In this document: one piece after another, positions 35,342-45,685 of the stretch | How positions within the stretch are numbered: the first letter of the stretch is position 1 | Layout: the number at the start of each line of letters is the position of its first letter | Assembly: GCA_029243145.1 (NCBI GenBank) | Contig: JAQWSQ010000019.1 | Coordinates: forward strand, 62,001 to 126,000 | Reading direction: 5' to 3' | DNA length: 64,000 nt | Source of the DNA: Planctomycetaceae bacterium | GTDB lineage: Bacteria; Planctomycetota; Planctomycetia; Planctomycetales; Planctomycetaceae | Position numbers and translations under genes: made by a program | The notes under the pieces: generated by a model | The model's input: the letters and a program-made list of their open reading frames with translations, nothing else | What the model was told of the DNA's origin: nothing | Database searches by the model: none

Positions 35342-36532
35342 ATGCCATCGCACCGCCACAAATATGTTCTGCTACTGATATCGATTACCGCAATCATGGT
35401 GTGTGATATCTCTTTCGCACAACGCAAATCGTGCGATTCGCAAACGGTGAGTCTCGATGCTCCCAAGTTCGCTCAGATCGCCGAAGTCCTGGAAAAAGAA
35501 CGCGATGCGGGACGAATCAGCGGAGCCGTGACCTTGGTCGCAAAAAACGGCACGGTAGTAGACATCACCAACATCGGGATGGCGGACCTTGAAGCCGAGC
35601 GCAAGATGACGGATGAGTCGTTGTTCTGCATCGCGTCAATGACGAAACCAATCACGGCGACCGCCTTGATACTATTGGTCGAAGAAGGAAAAGTCTCTGT
35701 TGATGATCGCGTCTCGAAATACATTCCCGAGTTTGCTGAGATCAAATTGAAATCGGGTGAGGCTCCAGAACCGGTGACGATTCGCCATTGCATGACACAC
35801 ACAGCAGGATTATACGGTGACCAACAAGTGGTGAGTTCTCTGGAAGAACACATGCAAGTTCTCCTAGAACGGGGACTCGCGTTTCCACCCGGCACAAAGT
35901 GGCAATACAGTCCGGGATTGAATGTGTGTGGTCGAATCATTGAGGTCGTCTCGGGAAAACCGTACCACGAATTTCTAAAAGAACGACTCTTTCGTCCTCT
36001 CAAAATGGCCAACACAACATTCTTTCCGACAAAGGCTCAACAGCAAAGAATTGCACGGGTCTATCAACCGGGCGACGAAGAAGGAACTTTGAAGCAAGCC
36101 GATCACTGGTTGACTGATTTTTCCGATGCGCGGGTCGCCAATCCCTCCGGCGGTCTCGTTTCTTCGGCAGCCGATATGGCCAAGTTCTATCAGTTTATTC
36201 TCAATGGAGCGACCATCGGAAATATTCGTTACTTGTCCGAAAAGACTGTCCGCGAGATGACCACAATTCAGACGGAAGATCTCGTAACAGGTTTTACACC
36301 CGGAAACGGTTGGGGGTATGGCTGGTGTGTTGTTCGCGAACCACAAGGGATCACGGCAGCAGTTTCTCCAGGAACCTATGGCCACGGCGGTTTGTTCGGC
36401 ACACAAGGTTGGGTTGATCCCGAACGCCAAATGATTTTTGTCTTAATGATTCAGCGATCAAATTTCGGCAACAGCGATGGTTCGGATTTACGTCGTGACT
36501 TTCAAAAAGCCGCCGTCGATGCTGTGAAGTAA
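35342..36532 (+). CDS. Exported serine hydrolase (beta-lactamase/esterase class C fold)
   Basis: 396 residues from the ATG at 35342; an upstream start at 35291 exists. Signal peptide YVLLLISITAIMVCDISFA. The catalytic Ser-x-x-Lys is S99-M-T-K102, the Tyr motif is YSPG (about residue 180, in place of Y-x-N) and the C-terminal HGG is in YGHGGLFGTQG. This family includes esterases, D-amino peptidases and class C beta-lactamases; true beta-lactamase activity is not implied. It is 66 bp upstream of the sulfatase gene on the same strand and could share its transcript. Confidence 0.88.
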   Translation: MPSHRHKYVLLLISITAIMVCDISFAQRKSCDSQTVSLDAPKFAQIAEVLEKERDAGRISGAVTLVAKNGTVVDITNIGMADLEAERKMTDESLFCIASMTKPITATALILLVEEGKVSVDDRVSKYIPEFAEIKLKSGEAPEPVTIRHCMTHTAGLYGDQQVVSSLEEHMQVLLERGLAFPPGTKWQYSPGLNVCGRIIEVVSGKPYHEFLKERLFRPLKMANTTFFPTKAQQQRIARVYQPGDEEGTLKQADHWLTDFSDARVANPSGGLVSSAADMAKFYQFILNGATIGNIRYLSEKTVREMTTIQTEDLVTGFTPGNGWGYGWCVVREPQGITAAVSPGTYGHGGLFGTQGWVDPERQMIFVLMIQRSNFGNSDGSDLRRDFQKAAVDAVK

Positions 36533-36598
36533 CAGACTTTTCAACGCCACCTCATCTCTGCCGACCTGCGGCTCCATTCTTTGAAGAAGTGAATACTC

Positions 36599-37978
36599 AT
36601 GACTATGCGTGTGCTGCTGCTCGCTGTCTTATCGGTTGTCGCTCCCTATTGCTCGGCATCTGCTGCCGGAAAACCGAATATCATTTTGATCATGGCCGAT
36701 GATTTAGGAATGGAGGGGCTTGGTTGTTACGGAGGAAAATCGTACAAGACACCGCATCTCGACAAGCTGGCAGAACAGGGTTTACGATTCACTCACGCCT
36801 ATTCGCAACCGCTCTGCACACCCACCCGAGTGCAATTCATGACCGGCAAATACAATCAGCGAAACTGGCAATCCTTCGGCATCTTGCCAAAACAAGAGCA
36901 AACGTTCGGACATCTGATGAGCGCGCGAGGTTACCAAACTTTAATCGCCGGTAAGTGGCAGCTCACGTCTTACGATCCCCCCGACTTTCCGGGAGCCGAG
37001 AAACGCCGAGGGACCGGGACGCACCCCAAAGATGCGGGGTTTGACGAGTACATGCTGTTTCATTCCGAAGAAACCGAAGATAAAGGCTCGCGATACGCCA
37101 ATCCGACGTTTATGAGAAATGGAACGCTGCACAAAGAATGGACCGGCAAGTATGGCGAAGATCTTACTGTTGATTACATTCTCGATTTCATGAAACGAAA
37201 TCAGAACGAACCGATGTTTGTCTACTATCCGATGGCGTTACCTCACTGGCCGATGGTGCCCACGCCCATTTCGAAAGTCTGGTCCGATCCCTCACGACGC
37301 CTCGAAGAAAGCACCGAATATTTTCCCGATATGGTTGAGTACATGGATCAATTGGTCGGTCGAGTTGTGGAGGGAGTCGACAAATTGGGACTCCGTAAAA
37401 ATACGCTGATCATCTTCTATTCCGACAATGGGACCGATCTGCGCATCACCTCTCAATTCAAAAACAGATCGATCAAAGGTGGAAAAGGGCAACCGACACA
37501 AACCGGTATTCGTGTTCCCTTGATTGCCAATTGGCCAGGACAAATTGAAGCGGGGATTTGCCGAGATTTGATTGATGCTTCCGACTTCTTTCCGACGCTG
37601 GCAGAACTTGCGGGAGAGAAACTATCCCAAGATTGGTTTACGGATGGCGTCAGTTTTACCCCTCAATTGTTCGGCAACAAAGGAACGCCCCGCGACTCCG
37701 CTTTCTTCTGGTACGACCCACGACCCGGTTGGGACAAAGATCAGTTCCAACGGGATATCTTCGCTCTCGACAAACAGTACAAATTGTTCGCCGACGGACG
37801 GTTGTTTCACATTGGTGGGACCGGCTTTCGCGAGAAGCTGGTTGATCGGGAGCAATCGACTCCTGAGACCAAAGCCGCCCGCATCAAGTTACAAGCGGTC
37901 ATCAATAAGATGATGCAGCCGCCACTCTCTCATGCTGCAACGCATGAAGTCGATGCCTTCGGTAACTCGGTGAAATGA
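36599..37978 (+). CDS. Exported formylglycine-dependent sulfatase (copy 2)
   Basis: 459 residues; an ATG 6 bp further in is also possible. Signal peptide MRVLLLAVLSVVAPYCSASA. Signature C73-T-P-T-R77, metal site MADDLG, AGKWQL in place of the more usual GKWHLG, and YSDNGTD. Because GKWxx Lys is retained while His is replaced by Gln, substrate handling may differ from the other two copies. Probable polysaccharide sulfatase. Ends 8 bp from the convergent ankyrin-repeat gene. Confidence 0.9.
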   Translation: MTMRVLLLAVLSVVAPYCSASAAGKPNIILIMADDLGMEGLGCYGGKSYKTPHLDKLAEQGLRFTHAYSQPLCTPTRVQFMTGKYNQRNWQSFGILPKQEQTFGHLMSARGYQTLIAGKWQLTSYDPPDFPGAEKRRGTGTHPKDAGFDEYMLFHSEETEDKGSRYANPTFMRNGTLHKEWTGKYGEDLTVDYILDFMKRNQNEPMFVYYPMALPHWPMVPTPISKVWSDPSRRLEESTEYFPDMVEYMDQLVGRVVEGVDKLGLRKNTLIIFYSDNGTDLRITSQFKNRSIKGGKGQPTQTGIRVPLIANWPGQIEAGICRDLIDASDFFPTLAELAGEKLSQDWFTDGVSFTPQLFGNKGTPRDSAFFWYDPRPGWDKDQFQRDIFALDKQYKLFADGRLFHIGGTGFREKLVDREQSTPETKAARIKLQAVINKMMQPPLSHAATHEVDAFGNSVK

Positions 37979-37986
37979 GTGAGCAC

Positions 37987-39441
37987 TCATTCTGCAACAG
38001 CTTGCATCACTCTCTCAATCGCAGCGATGGTTTCAGCAGACGGTCGGAAGTTTCCCGGACGATGACCTTGAGCGATTTCGAGTGGTGTGCGTTTGAAGTG
38101 ATTCTTTTGATTCCAGATTTCGATATCGGCACCATGATCGGCAAGCAACTGAACAAGTTTCGTCCAGCTTTTGTAAGCCGCACCATGCATTCCCGAGTGC
38201 CCTCGATCGTCTACGGCATTGACGTCGGCTCCCCGTTTCAATAGCAACTCGACGGTTGCGATGGCTTCTTCTTCGGTCCCCGCAGATTCGTCGCCGTTAC
38301 TTAGAATACCGACTCCTGCCGCCGCCAAGAGCGGAGTGGTGTTGTCTTTGTTCTTCAAACTCGGATCGGCGTCTAATTCCAACAGCAGTTTGAGATAGGG
38401 CAAATCGCCGGTCTCACACGCCAATAGAAACGCGGTGGCATCAGTTTTGTTGAGCCGTTGATTTCCCGCAGAATGTTTTCCGTGCCGGGCGTTCACATCG
38501 GCTCCCCGTTTGATGAGTTCGCGTACGAAATCTAAACTGCCCATTTCTCCAGAGCCGATGGGAGAGGGATCGCCGTCACCACGAACAGGTTTTCGGACCC
38601 AGGTGAGTGCATGCAGCGGAGTGTATCCGGTTCTTTTTTCATTGGGATCGGCTCCCAATTCCAGAAGTTTCGCCGCCAGTTCGAAGTGCCCGTTCTCGAT
38701 GGCGAGCATCAACGGAGTCATTCCGTTGCGAGGGCTCTTCCCGGATTGTCGCTCGATCTGCATGGGCTGATTGACATCCAACCCCTCTTCAAGAAGTCGA
38801 AGAACGACGTTCGTCCGACCTTCACGAATCGCAAAAAATAACGGAGTGAAACCCGATTTTAGAGGTGTTCGATAATCGGCTCCGGCTTCAATTAATAACT
38901 CGACGACTTCTTTGTTCCCGGCGGCTGCTGCCCACATGATGGCAGTCTGCCCTTTGCGATCTTTCTCATTAACTTTCACATCTTTGTCGAGCAGTCGCTT
39001 CACGGGCGTCACTTTTCCCGTACGCGCAGCCGTCATCAGTAAGGTCTCGCCACCGGTCAATTCATGATGAGCGTCAGCGCCTTTTTGGAGCAACTGTTCT
39101 ACGATCCTTCCATTGCCGTTCAAACAGGCTAAGTAAAGCACCGAAACGCCGTAACGGTTTTGAGCATTCACGTCGGCACCAGAATCGATCAGTTTTTTGA
39201 CAACTCCGCCATTGTCGTGAAGCACGGCCCAATGCAGAGCCGTCATCCCGTCAACCTGGGCGACATTCACATCGATCTTTTGCTCTATCAGACCATCGAG
39301 CCGATCCCACTGCTTGTTCTGGACTGCAATCGCCAATACTGATTTTCCTTCTACTGCGAACACAACTTCCGTCGGGAAATCGAGCGCGAAAGTTGTCAGC
39401 AATGACAGGATTGCCAGAAGTCGCTGGGAGCGAATAAACAT
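37987..39441 (-). CDS. Exported ankyrin-repeat protein
   Basis: 484 residues from the ATG at 39441, which gives a signal peptide (MFIRSQRLLAILSLLTTFALDFP); an ATG at 39480 overlaps the upstream gene. At least nine ankyrin repeats follow from residue 50 to the C-terminus, with the consensus G-x-TPL-x-A, VxxLLxxGADVN. Ankyrin proteins act as protein-binding scaffolds. It follows the DUF1552 gene by 7 bp and is probably the last gene of the DUF1592-DUF1552 operon. Confidence 0.9.
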   Translation of the reverse strand: MFIRSQRLLAILSLLTTFALDFPTEVVFAVEGKSVLAIAVQNKQWDRLDGLIEQKIDVNVAQVDGMTALHWAVLHDNGGVVKKLIDSGADVNAQNRYGVSVLYLACLNGNGRIVEQLLQKGADAHHELTGGETLLMTAARTGKVTPVKRLLDKDVKVNEKDRKGQTAIMWAAAAGNKEVVELLIEAGADYRTPLKSGFTPLFFAIREGRTNVVLRLLEEGLDVNQPMQIERQSGKSPRNGMTPLMLAIENGHFELAAKLLELGADPNEKRTGYTPLHALTWVRKPVRGDGDPSPIGSGEMGSLDFVRELIKRGADVNARHGKHSAGNQRLNKTDATAFLLACETGDLPYLKLLLELDADPSLKNKDNTTPLLAAAGVGILSNGDESAGTEEEAIATVELLLKRGADVNAVDDRGHSGMHGAAYKSWTKLVQLLADHGADIEIWNQKNHFKRTPLEIAQGHRPGNFRPSAETIAAIERVMQAVAE

Positions 39442-39448
39442 GAAAATC

Positions 39449-40798
39449 TCAGATATCGAGGGGTTCGAATAATTCATCAACCGTTCCTCGGCTGTCGGCG
39501 AACGACTTTTGTTCGATTCCCATTTTGTTCAGTAGAGTCAGATGCAGATTTGCCAAGGGGGTTGGCTTGTCGAACTTGATATGCCGTCCTCCCTGCATGT
39601 TGCCAGCAGCTCCCCCCGCGACGAGAATCGGAAGATTTGTATGATCGTGGACATTCGGATTCCCCATCCCACTGCCATATAGATAGAGAGAGTGGTCGAG
39701 CAATGATCCCGCTCCTTCGGGAGTCGCTTGAAGCTTCTCCAGGAACTCGGCAAACAAAGAGACATGAAAATGATTGATCTTGGCGACTTTCGCGATCTTT
39801 TCAGGATCATTGCCATGATGAGTCAACGGGTGGTGAGGATCATTCACGCCGATCTCGGGATACGTTCGATTACTGGTCTCACGGGCCAATTGAAACGTGA
39901 TCACTCGTGTGATGTCACCTTGTAAAGCCAACAACTGCAAATCAAACATCAAGCGTGCATGATCGGCGTAAGCAGCCGGCACTCCGACGGGGCGATCCAA
40001 GTCGGGAAGTGAGCTCTCTTTTGTGTCGGTTTCGGCTTGCTGGATTCGTCGTTCCACTTCGCGAATTGATTCCAGATAGTGACTGACCGTCTGGCGATCT
40101 TGTGGGCCAAGATTGCTTTGTAAGCGTTTGATCTCACCGGTCAGTGAATCGAGGAGACTGGCTCGTTTTTTGAGAGCCGCTTTGCGCTCCTCTGCACTCC
40201 CTCCCTCACCAAACAAAGTCTCAAACACAAGCCTCGGATGAGCTTCCGCGGGTAACGGAGTTGTCGGCGTCGACCAGGAAAGATTATTCTGATAGACACA
40301 CGCATAACCATTGTCGCACTGACCCACGACCGACAGCAAATCCATCGACATTTCTAAAGACGGCAATTGTGTGGACTGACCAATTTGTTGTGCGGCGATT
40401 TGATCGACCGTTGTGCCGAGATAATAATCGGTGCTTTCCGTTCGTTTTGCTTTGGCGGCACTCAAGAACGCGGCATTGGAAGTCGCGTGAGTTCCCGGAT
40501 AGGCGTTCTGTAATTCGAGATTCGAAACAGCCGTGACATGCTGCTTCACCTTCTCCAACGATTTCAAAGTCGGAGAAAGCACATCGAGTGTCTTGGCGTT
40601 GGGAGGAGTCCAACTCGAGATGTCTGAGCCCATTGGCATATAGACGAAACCGAGACGCCGAAGCTTCTCAGGGCTGGCGGCAGTTTGAGCCATGGCCGTC
40701 ATCGCAGGAATCATCGCGTCGAGTAACGGTAATGCGAGCGCCGTTCCCGTGCCGCGTAAAAAGGTTCGTCTCGGAAGTGATTTCTTCATGAAGCTCAT
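39449..40798 (-). CDS. DUF1552 Tat-exported protein
   Basis: 449 residues. Tat signal LPRRTFLRGTGTALALPLLDAM (residues 8-29, RRTFL). DUF1552 landmarks are RLGFVYMPMG, TAVSNLELQNAYPGTHATSNAAFLS and the C-terminal LYGSGMGNPNVHDHTNLPILVAGGAAG. DUF1552 proteins form a companion of DUF1592-type cytochrome-like proteins and share the DUF1501-like alkaline phosphatase fold (family habit, function unknown). Overlaps the upstream DUF1592 gene by 4 bp, so translational coupling is likely. Confidence 0.92.
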   Translation of the reverse strand: MSFMKKSLPRRTFLRGTGTALALPLLDAMIPAMTAMAQTAASPEKLRRLGFVYMPMGSDISSWTPPNAKTLDVLSPTLKSLEKVKQHVTAVSNLELQNAYPGTHATSNAAFLSAAKAKRTESTDYYLGTTVDQIAAQQIGQSTQLPSLEMSMDLLSVVGQCDNGYACVYQNNLSWSTPTTPLPAEAHPRLVFETLFGEGGSAEERKAALKKRASLLDSLTGEIKRLQSNLGPQDRQTVSHYLESIREVERRIQQAETDTKESSLPDLDRPVGVPAAYADHARLMFDLQLLALQGDITRVITFQLARETSNRTYPEIGVNDPHHPLTHHGNDPEKIAKVAKINHFHVSLFAEFLEKLQATPEGAGSLLDHSLYLYGSGMGNPNVHDHTNLPILVAGGAAGNMQGGRHIKFDKPTPLANLHLTLLNKMGIEQKSFADSRGTVDELFEPLDI

Positions 40799-43185
40799 GG
40801 AGACATCCTCATTTGAAAAGGAGTGCTTTTGACGATCCCCAAAATCAATGATGAGAATCGATAGTCGGATGGTTTGGCATCACGGACAATTTTGCGAATG
40901 GCAGGTGCATCATTCGATTCTATGCCTCGACCCAAGGCATAGATTAACAGTTTTTCGCTGAGAGTGCCGACGAAAACATCGGACAGTTCCCGGAGACCAA
41001 CTTCCAGACCGTCCACTCCCACAAATCGTCGACCATCTGGCATGCCTCCCGACGCATCCACTGGGCGACCATTCTCCAAATCGCGCCAACGTCCGACCGC
41101 ATCAAAGTTTTCCAACGAAAATCCGACAGGATCAATCAAATTATGACAGCTTGCACAGGCGGCATCGGTTCGGTGTTGTGCCAATCGCTCACGGACCGGA
41201 AGTTTGGCGGAAACAGTGTTGTCTTGAAGGGTTGGCACATCGGGAGGTGGAGGGGGTGGAGGTGTTCCGAGTAAGTTTTCCAGAATCCACTTGCCACGAA
41301 TCACCGGTGAGGTGCGTGTGGCGTACGACGTGACAGTGAGAATGCTGCCGTGTCGCAGCAGCCCCCCACGTTCGCTTGTCTCCGGAAATTCGACTCGACG
41401 AAAGTGAGAACCATACACGTGTGGAATGCCATAATGTTTAGCCAGTCGCTCGTTCAGATAGGTATAATCGGCATCGATCAATTCGAGCACGCTGTGGTCT
41501 TCGCGAATGATCTCTTGAAATAACAGTTCAGTCTCTTGGCGAAAAGCTTGTCGCAAATTGTCTCCGAAGTCGGGGTACAACCGCCCGTCGGGAGTGATAG
41601 ATTCCAAGTTCCGCAAATACAGCCATTGCCCGGCAAAGCTATTGACCAACGATTGCGAGCGTGGATCCTTCAACATGCGCATTGTTTGTTGCGTGAGAAT
41701 ATTTGTGTCAGATAATCGTCCCGCTTCTGCAAGTTGTAGAAGTTCTTCATCAGGAAGACTAATCCAGAGAAAGAACGAGAGTCGCGACGCCAATTCGATG
41801 TCGCTGATTCGATAGGCCGTTTCACTGGGTATCTCTTTCGGGGTTTGTTCGATCCGAAACAGAAATTCGGGATGCATCAGGATCGAACTGAGGGCCATTT
41901 CGATGCCCGCTTCAAAACCCTCTTCTCGCGACGTCTCTCGGAAGAGGTCCAGTGGTCGCTTGAGATCGTCTTGGGTGACCGGTCGTCGCAAAGCCACTCG
42001 CATCAACAATGACAGGTTCTGACGAGCGCAACTTTCATTCTGTGAAGGAGAGTTCGGTTGACACGCAAAAATACGTCTGCGATTGGGGGTCTCGCCGGGA
42101 CCAGAGGTTTCAAATGGTCCATTGATGGACAACTGATAGACGGCTGGACCAAGTCGGGGGTGGCGGTACATATTGTAATGTACGTTGAGCGGTTGACGTT
42201 GCGATTCGAGTAGAGAACTTGGGCTTTTCAGAAATGTCGCCGCCACCTGATGTGCGCCGGCTTTCACTGTGATGCGGGTGACAAGGTGTTGATCGACATT
42301 CGCTTGCGAGGGCTTGCCATACTGTCCCGGCTTGGCTTTTCCACGAGGAGGCTCGATGGTAAACGTCTTCAATTTCTTTCGGTCGAGCAACAACTCTATT
42401 TCGTGCGAACCCGACAACCCTTCGACATGTTCGTTCCGATCACGCGACAAGCGGATACGAATCTCATATTCTCCATCCACGGGAAACGTGTGTGTGACCT
42501 GCGTTCCACCGCGTGTCCCAAAAGGCAAACCGGGCATCCGCTCTTCCTGGGTGACATCCGGGCGGACCCGATAAGTTTTCCCGCCGGGAGAATTGGAAGC
42601 ACGTCCCACAGCCAGTCGGCTGATTTTTTGAGCCGCAGAAATATAACGGTTCAACAAAGTCGGTGAAAGTTCTCCAACCGTGACATTATCAAACCCATGA
42701 CTCACTTCATCGGCCGGCAATAACGATTCCACATCGATATCGAGTGCCAAGAGATCTCGAATTACGTTTTTGTATTCGGTGCGGGTCAGCCTACGAAATG
42801 TTGCCGTTCGTCCCGGTTCGGGATGTTCCTCGGCATGTTGATCGAGTTCCCGTGTTAATGATTTTAGAACGTCGGTGAGTTCCCCGGCTTCAGGCTGTAA
42901 CGCTTCGCTGGGTGGCATCTGCCGAGCTTGCAGCTTTTTGACCACCTTCTCCCAACTCGCCGAGTGAGAGGTGATCGGTTGATCGATCAACGTGGAAAGA
43001 TCCAGGTTGGCGACCGGGTCGTCTCCGCTGTGGCAGTCGATGCAATATTGATTGACGAGCGAAGCGGTCTTAGAATCTTCGGGCTCGTTATTGGAGACCG
43101 TCAAGCCGGACGTTTTGACATCTACTGACAAGCATACTGCCAGCAGTCCGAGCACCAGAGCGATTGATGCAAACCTTTGTTCCAT
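40795..43185 (-). CDS. DUF1587/DUF1592/DUF1588/DUF1585 cytochrome-c-like exported protein
   Basis: 796 residues. Signal peptide in MEQRFASIALVLGLLAVCLS. An N-terminal PSCyt-type haem site is C48-I-D-C51-H52, and a second CxxCH (CASCHN) lies near residue 680 in the DUF1588/1585 part. DUF1587 is seen as FRRLTRTEYKNVIRDLLALD and DUF1592 as LASRLSFFLWISLPDEELL. Two c-type haem sites suggest electron transfer or sensing in the periplasm, but the role is unknown. First gene of an operon with DUF1552 and the ankyrin protein. Confidence 0.92.
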   Translation of the reverse strand: MEQRFASIALVLGLLAVCLSVDVKTSGLTVSNNEPEDSKTASLVNQYCIDCHSGDDPVANLDLSTLIDQPITSHSASWEKVVKKLQARQMPPSEALQPEAGELTDVLKSLTRELDQHAEEHPEPGRTATFRRLTRTEYKNVIRDLLALDIDVESLLPADEVSHGFDNVTVGELSPTLLNRYISAAQKISRLAVGRASNSPGGKTYRVRPDVTQEERMPGLPFGTRGGTQVTHTFPVDGEYEIRIRLSRDRNEHVEGLSGSHEIELLLDRKKLKTFTIEPPRGKAKPGQYGKPSQANVDQHLVTRITVKAGAHQVAATFLKSPSSLLESQRQPLNVHYNMYRHPRLGPAVYQLSINGPFETSGPGETPNRRRIFACQPNSPSQNESCARQNLSLLMRVALRRPVTQDDLKRPLDLFRETSREEGFEAGIEMALSSILMHPEFLFRIEQTPKEIPSETAYRISDIELASRLSFFLWISLPDEELLQLAEAGRLSDTNILTQQTMRMLKDPRSQSLVNSFAGQWLYLRNLESITPDGRLYPDFGDNLRQAFRQETELLFQEIIREDHSVLELIDADYTYLNERLAKHYGIPHVYGSHFRRVEFPETSERGGLLRHGSILTVTSYATRTSPVIRGKWILENLLGTPPPPPPPDVPTLQDNTVSAKLPVRERLAQHRTDAACASCHNLIDPVGFSLENFDAVGRWRDLENGRPVDASGGMPDGRRFVGVDGLEVGLRELSDVFVGTLSEKLLIYALGRGIESNDAPAIRKIVRDAKPSDYRFSSLILGIVKSTPFQMRMSP

Positions 43186-43382
43186 ACGTCGTAGACCTGA
43201 TTAATTCAAATATCTTCACGACTTAAATGCCGTTCTTGAGTATATCACATACGAACAGCCTATGACGGGCGACCTTCACATCGCATCAAAGCCATTGTCT
43301 TCCCCGTTAAATTGATGATATTGCAGTCATTCAGCGCTTGTCTTGATTATCCAAATTTACTCAATTCCTGAGCCAACCCGTA

Positions 43383-43805
43383 TTATTTATTTGTTGGCTT
43401 ACGACAGAGATCGTAATCGACGACAATTTCACCGAGATCAATTTCATACTCGTGATCGGCAATCGCAGTTTGAGTCTTCGAGAGGACGGGTACTTCCCTG
43501 CATCGCCAAGTGCCTGGACGAAACTGAATGTGAATCTCGATCATGGGTGGTAACGGAACACAGTCTATGGGAAGATCTTTCATACCGGTTGTGATGAAGG
43601 TAGCCACGAATCGCCCTCGATCATCTGTGATTCGTTCCCCCGGTTCATGTGGACCGGAAATACCCCATAATTCGAACGGTGAACTCTCGTCGCGAATTCC
43701 AGTTTCTGCAATCGCCAGATAGCCTTCCATTGTTTGTTGACTGGATGCATCTATTAAGACACCGCAGACGTGATAAGTCAGAAAACTCTCATCAACATCA
43801 TTCAT
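43383..43805 (-). CDS. Hypothetical protein with transthyretin-like beta pattern
   Basis: 140 residues from the ATG at 43805; the frame could start at a TTG at 43862, which has no ribosome site. YHVCGVLIDASSQQTMEGYLAIAETGI and ITDDRGRFVATFITTG suggest a carboxypeptidase-regulatory or transthyretin-like fold, ending in Cys/Pro-rich strands (DCVPLPPMIEIHIQFRPGTW). No signal peptide is visible from this start. It lies isolated between the DUF1592 gene and a sulfatase. Existence as a real gene is likely but not certain. Confidence 0.5.
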   Translation of the reverse strand: MNDVDESFLTYHVCGVLIDASSQQTMEGYLAIAETGIRDESSPFELWGISGPHEPGERITDDRGRFVATFITTGMKDLPIDCVPLPPMIEIHIQFRPGTWRCREVPVLSKTQTAIADHEYEIDLGEIVVDYDLCRKPTNK

Positions 43806-43867
43806 CCCTGCGGTTACGCTGGCGGCTTCTTGATAGTAAAATTGACGTGAGAGATAAATCAACGCAT

Positions 43868-43893
43868 CCCGACTGCTTGCGCAGTTGGGCTAT
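43868..43893 (+). repeat. REP-like palindrome with GCTTGCGC loop, copy A
   Basis: CCCGACT-GCTTGCGC-AGTTGGG followed by CTAT. The 7-bp arms pair with one G-U. Flanks GCATCCC and GGGCTAT are shared with copy C at 47151-47180. Confidence 0.6.
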
Positions 43894-43944
43894 CCCTTCG
43901 CGTCATAAGAACTGACTCCTGTTTCCTGACTCCCGATTCCTTCC

Positions 43945-45354
43945 TTATTCCACTCGGCCCGGTTCGCGAACGTTCTTTCCTTTCCGCTTCACCAGCGAAT
44001 CACCCAAGTCTTCGCGGGCCGTTTCCACATGCTTCATCAGCCTTTCAACCACTTCGGGGTACTGATCGGCGACGTTAAACCGCTCGCCGACATCTTCCCG
44101 CAGGTTGAACAACGCCAACCCCGTCTTGTCCTGCGTATATCCATCGGGTACACCGTCTCGTCCGGGTTGTCCTGTGAGCGAGCGATAAGCGTGAGGTAGG
44201 TGCAGTTTCCAGTCGCCGCTGCGGACTGCGTTCAAACCCGCAGCCCAATAAAAATAAAATGCGTCGTGGGGTGACTTGGCCCCTTTCTGGCCACTCATCA
44301 AAGGCCAGATATTCTTACCATCGATGATGTAATCTTCGGGAAGATCGTGGCCAACCAGATTGGCTATCGTCGGCATGATATCGATGGTCGATGCGACTTC
44401 CTGGCAGACGCTTCCTGCGGGAATTTTTCCCGGCCAACGCATGATGCACGGTTCCCGTTGTCCGCCATCCCATGCGGTCCCCTTCCCTTCGCGTAATGGT
44501 CCTGCTGAGCCGGCATGATTTCCATAAGATAACCACGGCCCGTTATCGCAGGTGAAGATGACGAGCGTTTTGTCGTCGAGATTGAGTTTTTTAAGAGTTT
44601 CCAGAATCTGTCCGACCGACCAATCGATCTCCATGATCACATCGCCGTAGAGTCCCTGTTTCGATTTTCCTTTGAACTTGTCACTGACAAAGAGCGGCAC
44701 GTGAGGCATCGAATGGGGGAGATAAACAAAGAACGGTTCGTCTTTGTGCTGGGTGATAAATTCGACGGTTCGTTCGGTGTACCAAGTGGTGAGTTGAGTC
44801 TGTTCCTTGCCGGTCACTTTCGGATTGATGATTTCATTTTTCTCAAACAACGGCAGATCGGGGAATCGTTTGCCGGCAGTCGGATGGAACGGCCACATGT
44901 CGTTGGAATAGGGCAGACCGAAGTAATCATCGAAACCGTGCTGGAGTGGTAAGAACTTTTCATGATGACCGAGATGCCATTTGCCGTAAATCGCGGTGGC
45001 GTACCCTTTGTCTTTAAGGACTTCCGAGATGAGGATGTCATCGGGGTTGATGCCGGTTTTCGATTGTGGCCCCAGTGCGCCGAGAATGCCGACACGATTC
45101 GGATAACAGCCGGTGAGCAAACCGGTTCGCGAAGCCGAACAGACTGCTTGAGCGGCGTAGAAATCAGTGAACTTCATCCCCTCAGCCGCCATCCGGTCGA
45201 GATGGGGCGTTTGGAAATTTGTCTGTCCATAAACGCCAACATCACCGAAGCCTTGATCGTCAGTAAAGACGATGACGACATTGGGTTTGTCTGCCGCGTG
45301 GGTTGCGGAGGAGGCAACGATCAATAATGAGCACAAAGTGAGCAGCAATCGCAT
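43945..45354 (-). CDS. Exported formylglycine-dependent sulfatase (copy 3)
   Basis: 469 residues from the ATG at 45354 with an AGGAA site; the frame's upstream start at 45414 is less likely. Signal peptide [20 protein letters not shown]. Signature C72-S-A-S-R76, metal site [15 protein letters not shown] and [10 protein letters not shown]. The C-x-A-x-R variant is accepted by formylglycine-generating enzyme. It belongs to the arylsulfatase A-like family of planctomycetes. It is 30 bp-plus removed from any neighbour, so probably its own transcript. Confidence 0.93.
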   Translation of the reverse strand: MRLLLTLCSLLIVASSATHAADKPNVVIVFTDDQGFGDVGVYGQTNFQTPHLDRMAAEGMKFTDFYAAQAVCSASRTGLLTGCYPNRVGILGALGPQSKTGINPDDILISEVLKDKGYATAIYGKWHLGHHEKFLPLQHGFDDYFGLPYSNDMWPFHPTAGKRFPDLPLFEKNEIINPKVTGKEQTQLTTWYTERTVEFITQHKDEPFFVYLPHSMPHVPLFVSDKFKGKSKQGLYGDVIMEIDWSVGQILETLKKLNLDDKTLVIFTCDNGPWLSYGNHAGSAGPLREGKGTAWDGGQREPCIMRWPGKIPAGSVCQEVASTIDIMPTIANLVGHDLPEDYIIDGKNIWPLMSGQKGAKSPHDAFYFYWAAGLNAVRSGDWKLHLPHAYRSLTGQPGRDGVPDGYTQDKTGLALFNLREDVGERFNVADQYPEVVERLMKHVETAREDLGDSLVKRKGKNVREPGRVE

Positions 45355-45500
45355 GGAATGTTCCTCGCGGATAATGAGAAGATTTGTAAGGCCGGTAGAA
45401 CCAGCCAGAGTCAACGACGAGCTGGATTATTGTAGGTCAGGCTGTGCCTGAAGACTTTAGCTTAACGGTTGCTGAAGAGAGAAGGAAGCAGTGATTTAAA

Positions 45501-45525
45501 TCACGCAGAGGCGCGGAGCCGCAGA
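45501..45525 (+). repeat. Dispersed short repeat (ACGCRGAGGCG type), copy 2
   Basis: TCACGCAGAGGCGCGGAG followed by CCGCAGA. Partner of the copy at 2080-2104 (21 of 25 identical on opposite strands). The preceding GCAGTGATTTAAA also resembles the flank of copy 1. Confidence 0.5.
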
Positions 45526-45561
45526 GAAAACAGAAACGCAAGAGATTCACCAATTCTAGCC

Positions 45562-45577
45562 GCCGACGGAAGTCGGC
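45562..45577. repeat. Small palindrome GCCGAC-GGAA-GTCGGC
   Basis: Six-bp perfect arms around a GGAA loop, in the same intergenic region as repeats at 45501 and 45652. It looks like a REP-type hairpin of a different loop class. Confidence 0.4.
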
Positions 45578-45651
45578 AGGGGAACGCGGCGTGACGCACA
45601 AATCAATTCTCTCGGCAACGAGGCTCTTGCCCTACATCGACATAATTCAGG

Positions 45652-45678
45652 CCCGGATTGCTTGCGCACTCTGGCTAT
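45652..45678 (+). repeat. REP-like palindrome with GCTTGCGC loop, copy B
   Basis: CCCGGATT-GCTTGCGC-ACTCTGG followed by CTAT. The arms pair imperfectly (one G-U, one mismatch). Located just past the 3' end of the DUF1501 gene at 45686. Confidence 0.5.
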
Positions 45679-45685
45679 GAATACT

